NCBI GenBank assembly: GCA_002104945.1
Contig: MCFH01000048.1
Coordinates: forward strand, 186,001-250,000
Source of the DNA: Piromyces finnis
Taxonomy: Eukaryota; Neocallimastigomycota; Neocallimastigomycetes; Neocallimastigales; Neocallimastigaceae
DNA length: 64,000 bases
Reading direction: 5' to 3'
In this document: piece by piece, positions 28,024-40,969 of the stretch
Layout of the letters: every line of letters begins with the position of its first letter
Numbering within the stretch: position 1 is the first letter of the stretch
Translations under genes and position numbers: made by a program
Notes under the pieces: generated by a model
What the model was told of the DNA's origin: nothing
The model's database searches: none
What the model saw: only the letters and a program-made list of their open reading frames with translations

Positions 28024-30838
28024 TTAGAAAATAAAAGATTGTAATATATTTTTGTATTTTCTTTTATTTTTTTGTAATATATTTTTGTATTTTCTTTTAT
28101 TTTTTTATCTTTTTCCTTTTTTATGTTCTAAAAAAAGTTTCTCTTTTATATTGTTTTACTAATAGCTTAATTTTGAAGAATATCTATATTAAATTATATA
28201 ATTCTATGTTATTACTTTTTATTATTTATTTATTGTTAAGTTATCATAATAATGATTATAATAATAATAATAATAACAATAATAATAACAATAATAATAA
28301 TAAATAATAAATGTAAATATTTACCTTTTTTTTTTTTACTAAGGTTTTAAATTACCTTATAAATGGAAAATAATAAATAATAATAAAAAAAAAGAATCTA
28401 AGGAATTATATATTTGAGTAATAATCCCTTAATTCCTTCTGAATGAAATTTTATTTTATAATATATAATAAAAATAATGATATGTTAGTTTTTTTTTTCT
28501 TTTTTTCGAAAAATTCTATTTTATTATATATATATTTTGCAATTTCATTATTCTATTATTTTCTCACAATAAAAATAATTTTCACTTCATTTGCTAATAT
28601 ATATTTTCTCTTAAAACTATTTTGCTTTCACTTATTATTTATGTTTATAGTTTTTTTTTTTTTCATTGTGTATATTAATTATATCTTATCATATTATTAT
28701 AGTGATGTTACTATATACTTTTTTTTTTAATCAATTTGTAAATTACTCTTATATTGTTGTTTTTATCATTGTTAACTATTTCTCTTTTATTTTTTTTATT
28801 ATTGTTTTATTGCTGTTAACTATTTCTTTTTTTTTTCTTTTTTTATTATTACTTTAATAATTTACTTTATAATAACTATAAAAATTATTTAATTACTTTT
28901 ACTTTTTTTTTTTTTTTTTTGAATTAAAGAGTAATTTAAAAAAAAAAAAAATTAAAGTTTTAAACTATAAAAATTAATTAATAAAAATTATATTAAATTT
29001 GTTCCCTTAAAAATATTTAAAACATTTTTTTTTTTTTGAAAATATTGGTTAAAGGTTGAAATTTTCTATTTTTCTCTTTATCAAAACTTTATTAAAAAAT
29101 ATCCTTAAAAATTTTAAAAGATATTGTGTTGAACTATAAATATGTATTTAATCATAACAATTTTGTTATCAAAAGATAAGTGAAGAAAAAAAAACCTTTT
29201 TTAATAGGAAAAAGATTAAAAAAGTGGACTTTCTTTTGTGAATAAAGGATTTTATTTTTTTTTTTTTGAAAACTTAATTTTGTTTTGAAAAAAAAAAAGA
29301 AAAAGATATTTTTTTTTTGTTTTTAAAAAATGCTTTTTTTTTTTTTTTTTAGAATTAATTTTAGAATTAATTTTATGGATTAAAAAAATTAAAAAATATT
29401 AATCGTTCTAGTATTAGTGATTAATGAATTAAGGTAAATAGTTGAAATTAATTTTAATTATAACTTTATAGTATAATTCATTAAAATAATAAATATAAAT
29501 ATAAATAATTCTATTTAAATAATATTTAATAATAAAATAAGTTCATTATTCTTATTTTATTTTAAGAATGATGCCTTTAAAATTAAAAGAACATTAACTG
29601 CTAGTAACTAAAAATTCTTTGAATAATTTAATATATACAATGGCTTATTAAAATAGTGAATATTAAATAAATATTAATTAAAGTTCCTTTTTTGTCCAAT
29701 CTCCTTTCGTAAAAATGCAAATTTTTAATATAATTAAAGTTTAAATATATTAAAAATGATATAAAAAAAATAATGTGCTTTATTTATATTAATTGTTAAA
29801 TTAAATTTTCTATTTATATATAAATTTCAAAGTTAATTTGATAGAATATTTTTTTAAATTGTGTAACCTTTATAACAATAAAATTATCTATTTTTGAGAA
29901 AAGAATAATAGGAACTGAAATTTTTAATTATTAATATTTTAAACTTTTAATATTAATATTTGTCTTATTGGTTAAAATAGATTAAATATTTAATTTTAGT
30001 ATCTTTTAATTTATTATTTAATATAATACCTAAAATTTAAATAAATTAATTATCATACTTTTTAAATTTATTATATATTAAAATTTGAAATTTCATTAAC
30101 AAAAAAAAAAGAATTAAAATTTTATTTTGTAATAAAATATGTACAAGTTTACTTTTTTGGTAAATTACATTTTGAAGGACGAAGGGGAAAAAAGCTTTTT
30201 ATAATTATTATTCTTTCTTCAAATATAGAGAAATGCTTTATTATTATACTTGTATCTTATAACATCTATACTTGCATTTTGTTACATTTACTTTAATAGG
30301 CTTAACTAATTATTTTTAACACATTTACAGTTCTTTAATGATATATATTTTATTATACTTGTATTTTATAACATTTGTAGTTCTTTAATAGGCTTTATAA
30401 ATCTAATTATTTTTAACAGATTTTCTAAAAATGTTATAACAATATATAAATTATTTAATTATATTAAGTTTCAGAGAATTTATCTTTATTATTTTTTATT
30501 TTATTATTATACAATAATAGTAGTTGGAAATATAGCATTCTATAACCTTTTTTTTACATATTACTTATTAAATCTAATATATATAAAGGAATTTTTTTAT
30601 ATTACTTATTAAATCTAATATATATAAAGGAATATAAACACTGAATGAATAAAAGTATTAAAAATATTATACCTAAATTAATGCAATAAATAGTAAACTT
30701 ACTTTTTACTCACGAGTAGTATATTGAGTTATTATTAATAAAAAATATAAATGATTCAAGATTATTATATAATAGAATATTATTATTATAATTAGTGAGT
30801 TGTAATACAAATAATAATTCACTCTCAATAATAAAAGG
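28024..30838. other. A/T-rich intergenic DNA upstream of the Sel1 gene
   Basis: It contains short tandem duplications: a 34-bp unit twice at about 28040-28107 and a unit of about 40 bp twice at 30560-30633. A small hairpin AAGGAATTA/TAATTCCTT lies at 28400-28438, with many A/T runs. No gene was recognised. Confidence 0.6.
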
Positions 30839-31591
30839 AAGTAGTATTTCAAAAATAATATACATTAATAATATCATTATTAGTATATTATATTAATTAA
30901 TTATAATTCTAATAGTAGAAATATAAATTTTAAAATTATTAATATTAAATAATATATAAATAATTTATTTTTAGAAACAACATTACATCAAATAATAATT
31001 AAGATATATAATTAATCTAAAATAAAAAATGTAAATTATATTCTATAATTGTTGCCTATGTAATAATAAATTAAAAAACGAAATACTTAAGTAGTATTTC
31101 AAAAATAATATACATTAATAATATCATTATTAGTATATTATATTAATTAGTTATAATTCTAATAGTAGAAATATAAATTTTAAAATTATTAATATTAAAT
31201 AATATATAAATAATTTATTTTTAGAAACAACATTACATCAAATAATAATTAAGATATATAATTAATCTAAAATAAAAAATGTAAATTATATTCTATAATT
31301 GTTGCCTATGTAATAATAAATTAAAAAACGAAATACTTAAGTAGTATTTCAAAAATAATATACATTAATAATATCATTATTAGTATATTATATTAATTAG
31401 TTATAATTCTAATAGTAGAAATATAAATTTTAAAATTATTAATATTAAATAATATATAAATAATTTATTTTTAGAAACAACATTACATCAAATAATAATT
31501 AAGATATATAATTAATCTAAAATAAAAAATGTAAATTATCATATTCTATAATTGTTGCCTATGTAATAATAAATTAAAAAACGAAATACTT
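30839..31591. repeat. Three tandem copies of a 250-bp unit
   Basis: Units start at 30839, 31089 and 31339, each with AAGTAGTATTTC, and end with AAAACGAAATACTT. Copies 2 and 3 share TTAATTAGTTATAATTC where copy 1 has TTAATTAATTATAATTC. Copy 3 has a 3-nt insertion. No open frame runs through it. Confidence 0.96.
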
Positions 31592-32788
31592 TTAGTATTT
31601 TTAGAAAATTTGGAATTTGTGTTAAGTAATCCGATTATAGTATTATTGATTATTGATATTTTATATGTAAGTATTTTTTTTTTTTTTTAGTTATGAGATA
31701 GGGAAATAATTAATTATGTTTTAAAATATTTAATGCGTATATAAAAATTCCTAATGTTTAGATTAATATAAAATTTCTAAACAATAAAGATGTTTAAATA
31801 AGTAAATACCTTTTTTTATAATAAACAAAAAAACTGGTTAGTAGATAATAAAGATCATATATGAATTTATAAAAGTTTTTCGTGAATATAAATAATTATT
31901 TTTTTTTAATATTTCACCTTTTTAATAAAAAAATTTATTGCCTATATTTAATTTAATATAAATAAATTATTTAAATTTAATATAATTATAAGCGTATTTT
32001 AAATAAGAATTAAAGTTTTAGATGAATAATAAAAAAAAAACGGAAAATATAAAAAAGGTATTTTTAAATAGTATTACAAAATAAAAAATATAGAACTTTA
32101 TATTTGGTACAACATGAATAACAAAAAAAATAATTAAGCAATGAAAGAACATAACCTTATATATGTGCAATTAAGTTACAATAGAATAATAATATAATAT
32201 TTATTCTTTGATTAAAAAAAAAAAAAAGAAAGAAAGAAAATAAAATCAATATTATTTGAAATGTGTTATGATATATTAATTTTTAGACATATTTTTATAA
32301 TATGATATATTAGTTTTTCATATTATAAGCTTTATTTTTAACAAATCAATATTTATATATTTAAATATAAAATTATATTTTTTAATTCATATAGTTTTAT
32401 TTTTAGAATTGAACATACTTCATATGTTTTTTAATTTACTACAGGAAAGAATTATATAAATTAAAAACTTTTTTTTAAAAAGTAAAAAAAAAAAAAAAAC
32501 CCAGTTATTTTTCTTTTTCTTTTTCTTTTTCAATAATTATTAATAAAAACTAAAATAAAAAAAATAATAAAAAAATAAAAGCAAAAGATTTTTATTCTTT
32601 TCTTTTAACAATCTTTATAATATTATTACTTTGTCTTTTAATATAATAACTTTTTTTTTAGTATTAAAAGACAAATAATATATATAACAACAACAATAAC
32701 AACTGTGATATAATATATTTAAAAATAATTATTTTAAAGAAAAGCTAATTATATTTTCATTTTTTATAAAACAATAATACATACAAAG
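31592..32788. other. Intergenic DNA upstream of the RGS gene
   Basis: A/T-rich with homopolymers and a CTTTTT pyrimidine tract near 32508-32530. No gene was recognised. The promoter of the RGS gene must lie here, but no element can be named. Confidence 0.55.
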
Positions 32789-33775
32789 ATGAATACCGAA
32801 AAGGAACAAAATATTATTGCCTGTACTCCAGTTAAATCACGAACTAGTACTCTTATTAATAATAGTAGAAGTGCTAGTTCACCAAATATTAAGGAACAAA
32901 TAAACGAATTTATTCATTCAACTTCTATTTTAAGACCATCTTCAGCTCCAAGTGTTGATGTACATGATAATTATATGGCTCTTACCAGTAAGAGAGAAAA
33001 GAAATTGAATCATTTCTTTGGTGAAAAAACACCATTTGATATTTCTATTAATGAAATTGAAGTTAGTGGTTTAAAAGCTATCCTTCAAAGTAAAGTTCCA
33101 TTATGTTATTTTTTATGCTCTCTTCTTGAAGATGTTTGTTCTGAAAATCTAGTATGTAGAGTATAATGGATATTTATTTATACAATATTTTTTTTTTTTT
33201 TTACATAGCAAGTTTGATTAATATTATATTATTAATAAAAATTATAGTTCTTTTTTTTAGAAGCTTTAGAATTTGAAAAAAATAAAGATTTTAATGCCGA
33301 AGAACAAAAAGAAAGTGCTATATATATATATGAAACTTATCTTTCAAGAAAAAGTTGTTTAGAAATAAATATTGATGAGAAAGTTCATAATGACATTCAT
33401 AAATTTATTCAAAATATAAATTCTAATACCTCTTATGAAGAAATTTCTGAATGTTTTAAAAATGCTAGAAAATCTGTATACCAATTAATGGAAGGTAGCT
33501 TTGCAAAATTCCATAAATCTAGTTATTTTGAAATTATGAAAAAAGAATTAGGAAATAGTCCCTTTTATAAAGATGAAAGAATGGTTGCTGTTTGCAAATT
33601 ACGTGATTACATTATGAAAAACGATAATAACAACAAGCAAAATCCAACTAATCAACTTACTAAATATCATGAAGTTATTTCTATTTTAATTCATCAATTT
33701 ACAAAAAGTATTCTTGATATAGACTTTAATGAAAAAGATATTTTTTTCCTTCATGGTAGAGGCTATTATTCATGA
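32789..33775 (+). CDS. RGS-domain regulator of G-protein signalling
   Basis: Two exons, 32789-33151 and 33248-33775, give 296 aa. The donor GTATGT and acceptor TTATAG bound a 96-bp phase-0 intron. Splicing gives SENL|FFFLEALEFEKNKDF, the classic RGS E-N-L-x-F-W/F-x-E-A-x-x-F core. Reading through reaches a stop seven bases later. The domain continues with AIYIYETYLS, LEINIDEKVHNDI and SVYQLMEGSFAKFHKSSYF. The first 90 residues are Ser/Thr-rich, with no recognised domain. RGS proteins speed GTP hydrolysis on G-alpha subunits at the membrane. The architecture is RGS only, without DEP or PX domains. A second AG at 33259-33260 was rejected because it breaks the frame. Confidence 0.88.
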
Positions 33776-34556
33776 AAAAAAAATTTTTTTTTATGATAAA
33801 GGCTTTTAATTATAAAAATAAAAAAATTTTTTTTTCTTTATTTATTTATAAATAAGGCTTTCACCCGTTAAAAAATTCTTATTATTCTATATATTGCATT
33901 GTATAGGTATAGAATAAGTCCGTAAACTATATTTATAAGCAAAATACTAAAAATTATTAAGTTTGATATCATCACCAAAATATTTATTATTATAATACTA
34001 TTTTTTTTGAAATCTATCGATTAAAAAAAAATAATATAATTATATAATTACTAATATAATATAATATCATGCTATAACATTAAAATGATTATTAAATTTA
34101 ACTTTTATAAACTAGAAAAAATAAAATAATAAATAAATAATAAAAAAAAGTATTAAAATAAAAAAAAACTATTATTTTGTATTTTGTATTTAATTAATAA
34201 AATTTAATTAATAGAATGAAAAAAAGAATATTCAGCCACAATAATTTTTTTATATGGTAAAAAAAAAATAGATATGTGGCTAATAATTAAGTAGTATTAC
34301 CAAACAAAAAGGCATACTATTTTTTTTTATTAAAGGTTTTTATTCAAGTTTTAATATATCTATTATATATAATTTTCTTTTTTCTTTTTATTTTCATAGA
34401 AAGGGTTTTATATTTAAAAAAAAAAAAAAAAAAAGAATAGAAAGGGAAATAAGGTAAAATAAAATTGATATATTTTAGAGTGTTGTTATAAAAAAAGTAA
34501 AAAGTAAATAAATAATTATTTGGCAATATAAAAAGTTAATGAAGATAAACATTTTT

Positions 34557-34587
<31 letters not shown>

Positions 34588-34679
34588 GATTATCTAATAA
34601 TAAATGAAATAAAATAATAGTAACAGTAATAGTATTGGTAATAGCAATAACAATATATTAAAAAATACATATAAAAAAA
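33776..34679. other. A/T-rich intergenic DNA
   Basis: Homopolymer tracts (including T28 near 34560) and no recognisable feature. Confidence 0.6.
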
Positions 34680-36856
34680 ATGGCTTCAATAAATTTAAAA
34701 AACTACGAAAATTTTGTTTTTAATAACTCATCAAGAATTAGTTCTACAGATAATGTAATTCGTCGTATAACTCATCTTATCCATGGTAAATTAGGATAAT
34801 CATTTTAATTTGAAATTATATCCTTCATTTTATTATAAATTAAATTTAATAATTATCAATTTACTGAAGGATGATATAAAATCAACTTACTAATAATATT
34901 ATATTCACTTATTTTTATTTTATTATAATATATATTTAATACTATTTAATCGTAATATAATTGAATAAATGATATTACCATAACTTATTAAATAAAATAT
35001 ATGCACATCTCATATGTTTATATTTATATATATAACATTTTTCATATCATTAGGAAGATATAAGGGAAATTATAAAGATTTTGATTTCATTGCTGAATCT
35101 AGTATGTCATTTTATAACATTTTTTTAAATAAAAAACATAAACTTGATTATTTTATAAATATTTAAATTTAATCTTAATAAAAATATATATATTCATATT
35201 ATTTAACTGATATATATTATATATAAATTATAAAAATTAAATATTGAAATTGATTACTAATTCAAATTTGGATTTCATCAATCATTGTTAATTCATTAAA
35301 AATAAACAAATAGTTTATAGTGCTTTAAACATTCTTAATATTTATCATGAATCTATTTTTGCTAATCGTGAGAAATCAAGAACTGATCCATTCAATAGAT
35401 ACAATAAAAATTTATTAAATTCTTGTCCACTTTATAAGCAAATTGCTTACAGTTTATCCATCATTAAAAATCTTGAAGTTTTAATTGAAATTGGTATACT
35501 CAGAAAATTTGGCAGTAAAGCTAGATATGAAGTTATAACACAAATTGAAATTATAAAGTAATGGTTTATGAAAATATTAAAATCTTACTTAAAATATAAA
35601 ATATTTCAATAAAATCATAATAATGGATAATGGATAATGAAATATATTATATTATATTTTATTTTTATTAATTACTTTTATTAAATATCATATTATTATA
35701 TATATTTATATATATTGCCTATTGATAAAACCAAATTTACCCATTCATTAATTTCCATAATTCTGAAAATAATATGATAATGAATAGGGCTGTTTGTCGT
35801 TTTATTTTATTTTACTTATCTAATAAACGTATGTTATTATCTTCTCCATTACCAGAAAGAAAAACAGACCCATCAGTTATAGCTAAAAAAGAGAAGGAAG
35901 AAAATAAAACTACATGGACTGGTAGTCGTACTGGTAAAAAAATAAAAAATCTTGATTTTCTTAAAGGTGCTAAGAATTCTCAAAATGTTACTGATTATGT
36001 TATGTCTCAAGCCTTAAATCCAGATAGTGCTTGTGATGCTAAAGATTTAGTTAAACCATTATCTAACATTAGAAAAATTGGTGAAATATTATATATTATT
36101 AAGCCAGTTGCTTATCGTATGTTATAATATTTGTTACAGTCATATTTATTTATTTTCTTATATTGCCTTGTTAATTATTTATGATTAATTATTATTATTT
36201 ATTTTTATATATAATTATGTTAATTACTATAATTAATTATTATTATTATTAACATTAAATAATAATAATAATAATAAATTTTAGTTATATTATTAAAGAA
36301 ATATGGTGTAAAATCATGGAAACCATGGTGTATTTCCTTATCAATGGAATTAATATGTTATGCAACTTCAGCTCAAGCATTAGTAAACAATACTCTAACT
36401 TCATTAGAACAACAAGAATATAAGAGAAGAGCCCTTCTTCTCAAAAATTACTTTATTCGTAGACCATTCTTTGATGAATTTATCAGGTAAGCAAGTAGTC
36501 TAGTCTCGTATTACTTTTTTTTATTTTTTAATTTATTTTTATAATACTTAATATGAAAGATTCCTTTACTAAACAAAATTTATTGAACTGTATGTATATA
36601 ATATATAATAGACCGAATATTGTTAAACTTATTGATTATATGCAAGATAACTTCTTATTAAAATACGGAACAGGTTATTATTATTTATATATTTTCTATT
36701 TTATTTTTAAATTACATTATTGAATGTATGAATGTATTCTCACTTTTTTTTTATTATTAATTTTTTATGAAATATAATTAATTATAATCTTTAGGTTTCC
36801 TTGAATTTAATTTACATAATTGGGATAATTTCTATTTTGCTACTTCTGGTTTTTAA
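34680..36856 (+). CDS. PEX16: PEX16-like peroxisomal biogenesis protein (peroxin-16)
   Basis: Seven exons (34680-34785, 35054-35101, 35314-35557, 35788-36116, 36285-36486, 36612-36673, 36795-36856) give 350 aa, close to human PEX16 (336). All junctions are GT-AG and keep frame, for example IEIIK|AVCRFILFYL, AY|LILLKKYGVKSWKPW and DEFIR|PNIVKLIDY. Family landmarks are IYSALNILNIYHES, an internal hydrophobic segment (AVCRFILFYL), IGEILYIIKPVAY, the GVKSWKPW block (compare RSWKPW in human), YKRRALLLKNYFIRRPFFDEF and the end LHNWDNFYF. PEX16 is an integral membrane protein that recruits PEX3 to make peroxisomal membranes. It is absent from many yeasts but present in filamentous fungi. The small exons 2, 6 and 7 rest on frame and motif continuity. 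Confidence 0.88.
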
Positions 36857-38529
36857 ATTTTTTATAATATACCTATTACTTTCAAAGAAAGACTTATTAG
36901 TTTTATATATATATATATAATTTATCTATTTGAAAAGTTTTTATTAAAAATAAGGAAAAAAAAAAGAAAAAAGAAAAAAAAAAAAGCTACAAAAAAGAAA
37001 CAAAGAAACCAACAAACAAATATTAACAATCATAACTTATATGAGAAGAATTCTTTTCTTCTCTTTATAAAATGAATAATATGTATATGCATATATATAT
37101 AAAGATTTCATAATGTAGATAGGAAAAATGAATCTAATAAATAGTAATTTAATAAGAATAAAATAAAATAAAAAAAAATAGCAAAATAAATTATTTTCGC
37201 TTTATTTTTTTTAAAAAAAAAAATTAAAACAAAAAAATAAATTGTAATAAAGAAAAACAAAAAATAGAAGTTAATACAAAAAAAAAAAAAAAAGAACGAA
37301 AAGAAAATTAAAAAAAAAAAAAAAGGAAGCATTAGTTATAGTTATATTAGTTAAAGAGATATAGGATATACATTATAATACCAACAAATAATAATATTAT
37401 TATTAAAATTAAAAAAAAAAAAGTTATGATAATTATTAAATTTACAATTCAATTAATATATATGTATATACTAATATATAATATATAATTAATTAATATC
37501 TATGTTAATAATAATAAATATTCATTATAAAAACATCACTATTTAATTAATAATATAATAATAATAAAATTTAAAAATACCTATATAATATTAATAAAAG
37601 ATTATTTTATTATTAATTTTATTAAACAGACTTATGGAATTTCTTTAAGCATTTTAGAAACGACAGTAATAATCATTATTATCATTATTATATATAAATA
37701 GTATATATTTGTTTTATTTTTTATTAAATAATTTTAATAGTAATAGGTTTTATAATTTATATAAGCATGAGTTATTCATAATTTATTATTTTTTTAATAA
37801 TTAATGCGGATATGTTATAATTAAGTTTTAGGATCATATAATTATTATTATCTTTATATTATTAAGAAAGTTAATTTAAATCTTTAACCTTTTTTTTTAA
37901 TATTTTTAATATTTGTTTCATTTAATAAAAATTTTATTTTTTTGTTAAATACTTAAATTTTTTAAAGATTATTTTCATAATTTTCATATTTTTATGGTTA
38001 ACAAAAAATTAAAATTACTAAATGAAACAAATATTAAAAATATTAAAAAGAAAGGTTAAAGTAATTTAAAACTTTTACATATGATAAACTATTGTTTTTC
38101 CCTTTTTTTATTCAAAACTACTAAAGTTTAAGCTTTATTTTATTATTTTGTATCTAATGAAAATTCAAAAAAAAATATTAATCAAATTTCCTATCATCCA
38201 GTAGATTTAAAAAAAAATATTATATATAAAACCTTATGATTATAAAAAAAAATGTTTCATTAATAGAAAAAAAAAAAAAACATGAATTTTAAATACTATT
38301 ATTATTATAAAATGATTTTAATTTATTGCTATTAAAACTTTATATTTTATTTTTAATGAAATATGGTTTAATTAATCAAAACCTTTATTATTTTTAATAT
38401 TTTATAGAGTATTTTAATATATATGGAAAAAAAAATTAAAGGATGATATAAATTAAAATTTCATATAAAATGTATATAATAAAATAAAAACATAAATAAA
38501 TATTTATAAAAATTACAATATATAAAGTA

Positions 38530-38562
<33 letters not shown>

Positions 38563-38661
38563 TTATTAAAAATAAAATAATATTTAAATAAATAATTATA
38601 ATTTACTTGAATATAATTATTGTTTTCTTTTTTTAATAGTGTTTAATTAAAAAAAAAAAAA
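36857..38661. other. Intergenic DNA between PEX16 and the deacetylase
   Basis: A/T homopolymers, plus an inverted repeat listed separately. No gene was recognised. Confidence 0.6.
37882..38062. repeat. 45-bp inverted repeat
   Basis: The left arm, about 37882-37926 (starting CTTTAACC), is the reverse complement of the right arm, about 38018-38062, with two mismatches seen. About 91 bp lie between them. It could be a MITE remnant or a fold in an untranslated region. Confidence 0.75.
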
Positions 38662-39696
38662 ATGAAGTGGAGTAATATATCTTTAGCTATAATTGGTTTA
38701 GTTTCATCAAGATTTGCTTTAGCTGATGAAAGTGGTAGATGTGGTGGTGAATTTGGACAATGTCCAGAAGGTACTTGCTGTTCACAATGGGGTTGGTGCG
38801 GTACAACTGCAGCTTTTTGTGGATCAGGTTGTCTTCCTGAAATTGGTATTTGTAATGAACCAGAAAATACTGATGATGATACCAGAGTTTCAACAGACGG
38901 TCAATGTGGTCATGGCTATGGTGTTTGTCCAGAAGGTCAATGTTGTTCTTCTGTTGGATGGTGTGGTTTAAATGAACTTTACTGTTTAGATGGATGTCAA
39001 TCTGAATTTGGCGAATGTGGTCAAAGTGCTATTGATAATGCTATTGTTGAAGGTTTTAGTTATTACAGTTCATGTGTTAATGACAAGTACTGGGCAATGA
39101 CTTTTGATGATGGACCATATATTTATGATGATAAATTGCTTGATTTACTTAAAGAAAAAGGTGTTAAAGCTACTTTCTTTATTACCGGCGCATCAGCTAT
39201 GGGAATAGAAACTGATAAAGCAAAAGAAATTATGAAAAGAATGGATGCTGAAGGTCATATTATTGCTTCTCATACCTGGTCTCATGTTGATCTTACCACT
39301 CTTACAGAAAGTGAAGTTATCGATGAAATGACTAAACTTGAAATCATCATTGAAGAAAATATTGGTAAAAAACCAGCCTTTGTTCGTCCACCATATGGTT
39401 CAGGAAATGGTAATGTCAAACTTTCTAGGAATCTTAGAAATCTTGGTTATTCTGCCGCTGTTACATGGAATATTGATACTATGGATTGGAGTAACGGAGG
39501 TGATATTGATTATGCTCTTGAACAATTTAAAGGAAATGTTGGTAAGTCAGCTTTATCTTTAAATCATGTCAACTATGGTAATATCAGCGAAGAAAGTTTA
39601 CTTAATTTAGCAAAAGCTGAAATTGAATATATGTTAGGTGAAGGATATATTCCAGTTACAATGGATAAATGTCTTAATCTTGAAGCTTATCAATAA
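38662..39696 (+). CDS. Secreted chitin deacetylase-like enzyme (CBM18-CBM18-CE4)
   Basis: A single-exon 344-aa protein. A signal peptide (residues 1-21, MKWSNISLAIIGLVSSRFALA) is followed by two hevein-type CBM18 modules with CCSQWGWCG and CCSSVGWCG cores (about 27-65 and 80-118). A NodB/CE4 domain covers about 140-335. Its motifs are TFDDGP (motif 1, catalytic base Asp and metal Asp), SHTWSH (motif 2, metal His pair), RPPYG (motif 3), DTMDW (motif 4) and LNHVNY in the place of motif 5. It would bind chitin and remove N-acetyl groups at the cell wall. Some fungal CE4 enzymes act on acetyl-xylan, but the CBM18 pair favours chitin. All catalytic residues appear intact. Confidence 0.94.
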   Translation: MKWSNISLAIIGLVSSRFALADESGRCGGEFGQCPEGTCCSQWGWCGTTAAFCGSGCLPEIGICNEPENTDDDTRVSTDGQCGHGYGVCPEGQCCSSVGWCGLNELYCLDGCQSEFGECGQSAIDNAIVEGFSYYSSCVNDKYWAMTFDDGPYIYDDKLLDLLKEKGVKATFFITGASAMGIETDKAKEIMKRMDAEGHIIASHTWSHVDLTTLTESEVIDEMTKLEIIIEENIGKKPAFVRPPYGSGNGNVKLSRNLRNLGYSAAVTWNIDTMDWSNGGDIDYALEQFKGNVGKSALSLNHVNYGNISEESLLNLAKAEIEYMLGEGYIPVTMDKCLNLEAYQ

Positions 39697-40400
39697 ATAT
39701 TAAAAAATATTTAGATAAATTTTTTTTTTTTTTTTAATAAATTTTTTTTAAATATGGTATTTTAAATAAAATAAATAAATAATTTTTTTTTTTTAAAAAA
39801 AAAAATCAAAGTTAATGTTTTATAAAATATGTATATAAAATAATAATTGTTTAATAAACCACTTTTTTATTAATATTATGATTTAATAAAAAAAATATAT
39901 AAAATAATAAAAAAAAAGTTATATAAATTAAATACGAAATAGAATTATTGTTATTTAAATATAATACTAAAATATAAAATAGATGATATTTATATGACTG
40001 AATATCATGTGTATACATACATTAATGAAATTCATATTAAATCTATGATATGTATAAAATAATATTATTAACATAAATAATGTTAATTATACATAGAATA
40101 TTTATCACATATACATATGTATATTAATGATGTAGTAGAAAGAATTTAATTTTAAATAATAAATATTTTCTTTATATCTTTACTAATTATGTTTTAATAT
40201 TTCTATTCTGTCTAAATACTAAAACATTTATCCTGTTGTTTTTAACTATTAAAAATTAACTAAAACAAGAAACATTTTTTAATAATAATAATATTAATAT
40301 AATAATATGTTCTAGTCATACATTATTTTTATATCATTAATCTATATTAATTATTTAGCTATAGTTATTAATATTTAAGTTATAATAACAATTATTATTA

Positions 40401-40483
<83 letters not shown>

Positions 40484-40830
40484 TAATAATATTATTATTA
40501 CTATTATTCTCACTGAACTACCTATTCCATTCCTGCTTTTTTATCTGAAACCTAAATTATTTTATCTTCAGTAGTAATATTTAATTCTTTTTTAAATTTA
40601 TTACTCTAATAAATTTAAAATAATTATTCAAAAGTTATAATCTATCTATTCATTTATATAATTGTAATTAATATACTTTATTCAATATTTTAGAATTTAA
40701 AACTTTCCATTGAAAATCATTTATGTCATTCAAAAATATACCGGGAAATGAATAAGAAAAAAAAATTAATGGAGAATTCAGACTGGGACTAAAAAAAAAT
40801 GAAAAAAAAATAATATTAATAAAATAATAC
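39697..40830. other. Intergenic DNA with a compound microsatellite
   Basis: (ATT)n followed by (TATT)n at 40391-40482, otherwise A/T-rich. The A9 at 40802-40810 provides a T-run terminator for tRNA-Cys. Confidence 0.6.
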
Positions 40831-40902
40831 AGGGGCGTTCCGGATTTGAACCGAAGACCTATTGATCTGCAGTCAATTGCTCTACCGCTGAGCTAACACC
40901 CC
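40831..40902 (-). tRNA. tRNA-Cys(GCA)
   Basis: 72 nt, with acceptor GGGGTGT/ACGCCCC, D arm TAGCTCAGCGGTAGAGC, anticodon stem-loop ATTGACTGCAGATCAAT (anticodon GCA) and T loop TTCAAAT. An LTR7 start (TGTGATAAATAATG) lies 13 bp upstream of its 5' end at 40916. Confidence 0.96.
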
Positions 40903-40915
40903 ATTTTTGTTGTCT

Positions 40916-40969
40916 TGTGATAAATAATGAAATTAATAAATATAAAATTATTATTATACCTGATTTTTA
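40916..40969 (+). repeat. First 54 bp of an LTR7 copy
   Basis: TGTGATAAATAATGAAATT through CCTGATTTTTA matches 63853 onward and is then cut by the LTR3 copy starting at 40970. Confidence 0.75.

Noticed and set aside
30839-31591. CRISPR-like or satellite array
   Set aside because: Three 250-bp units without spacers in a eukaryotic setting; a simple tandem repeat.
33257-33263. Alternative 3' splice sites of the RGS gene
   Set aside because: Using the AG at 33259-33260 or at 33262-33263 gives a stop or loses the RGS core. The AG at 33246-33247 restores it.
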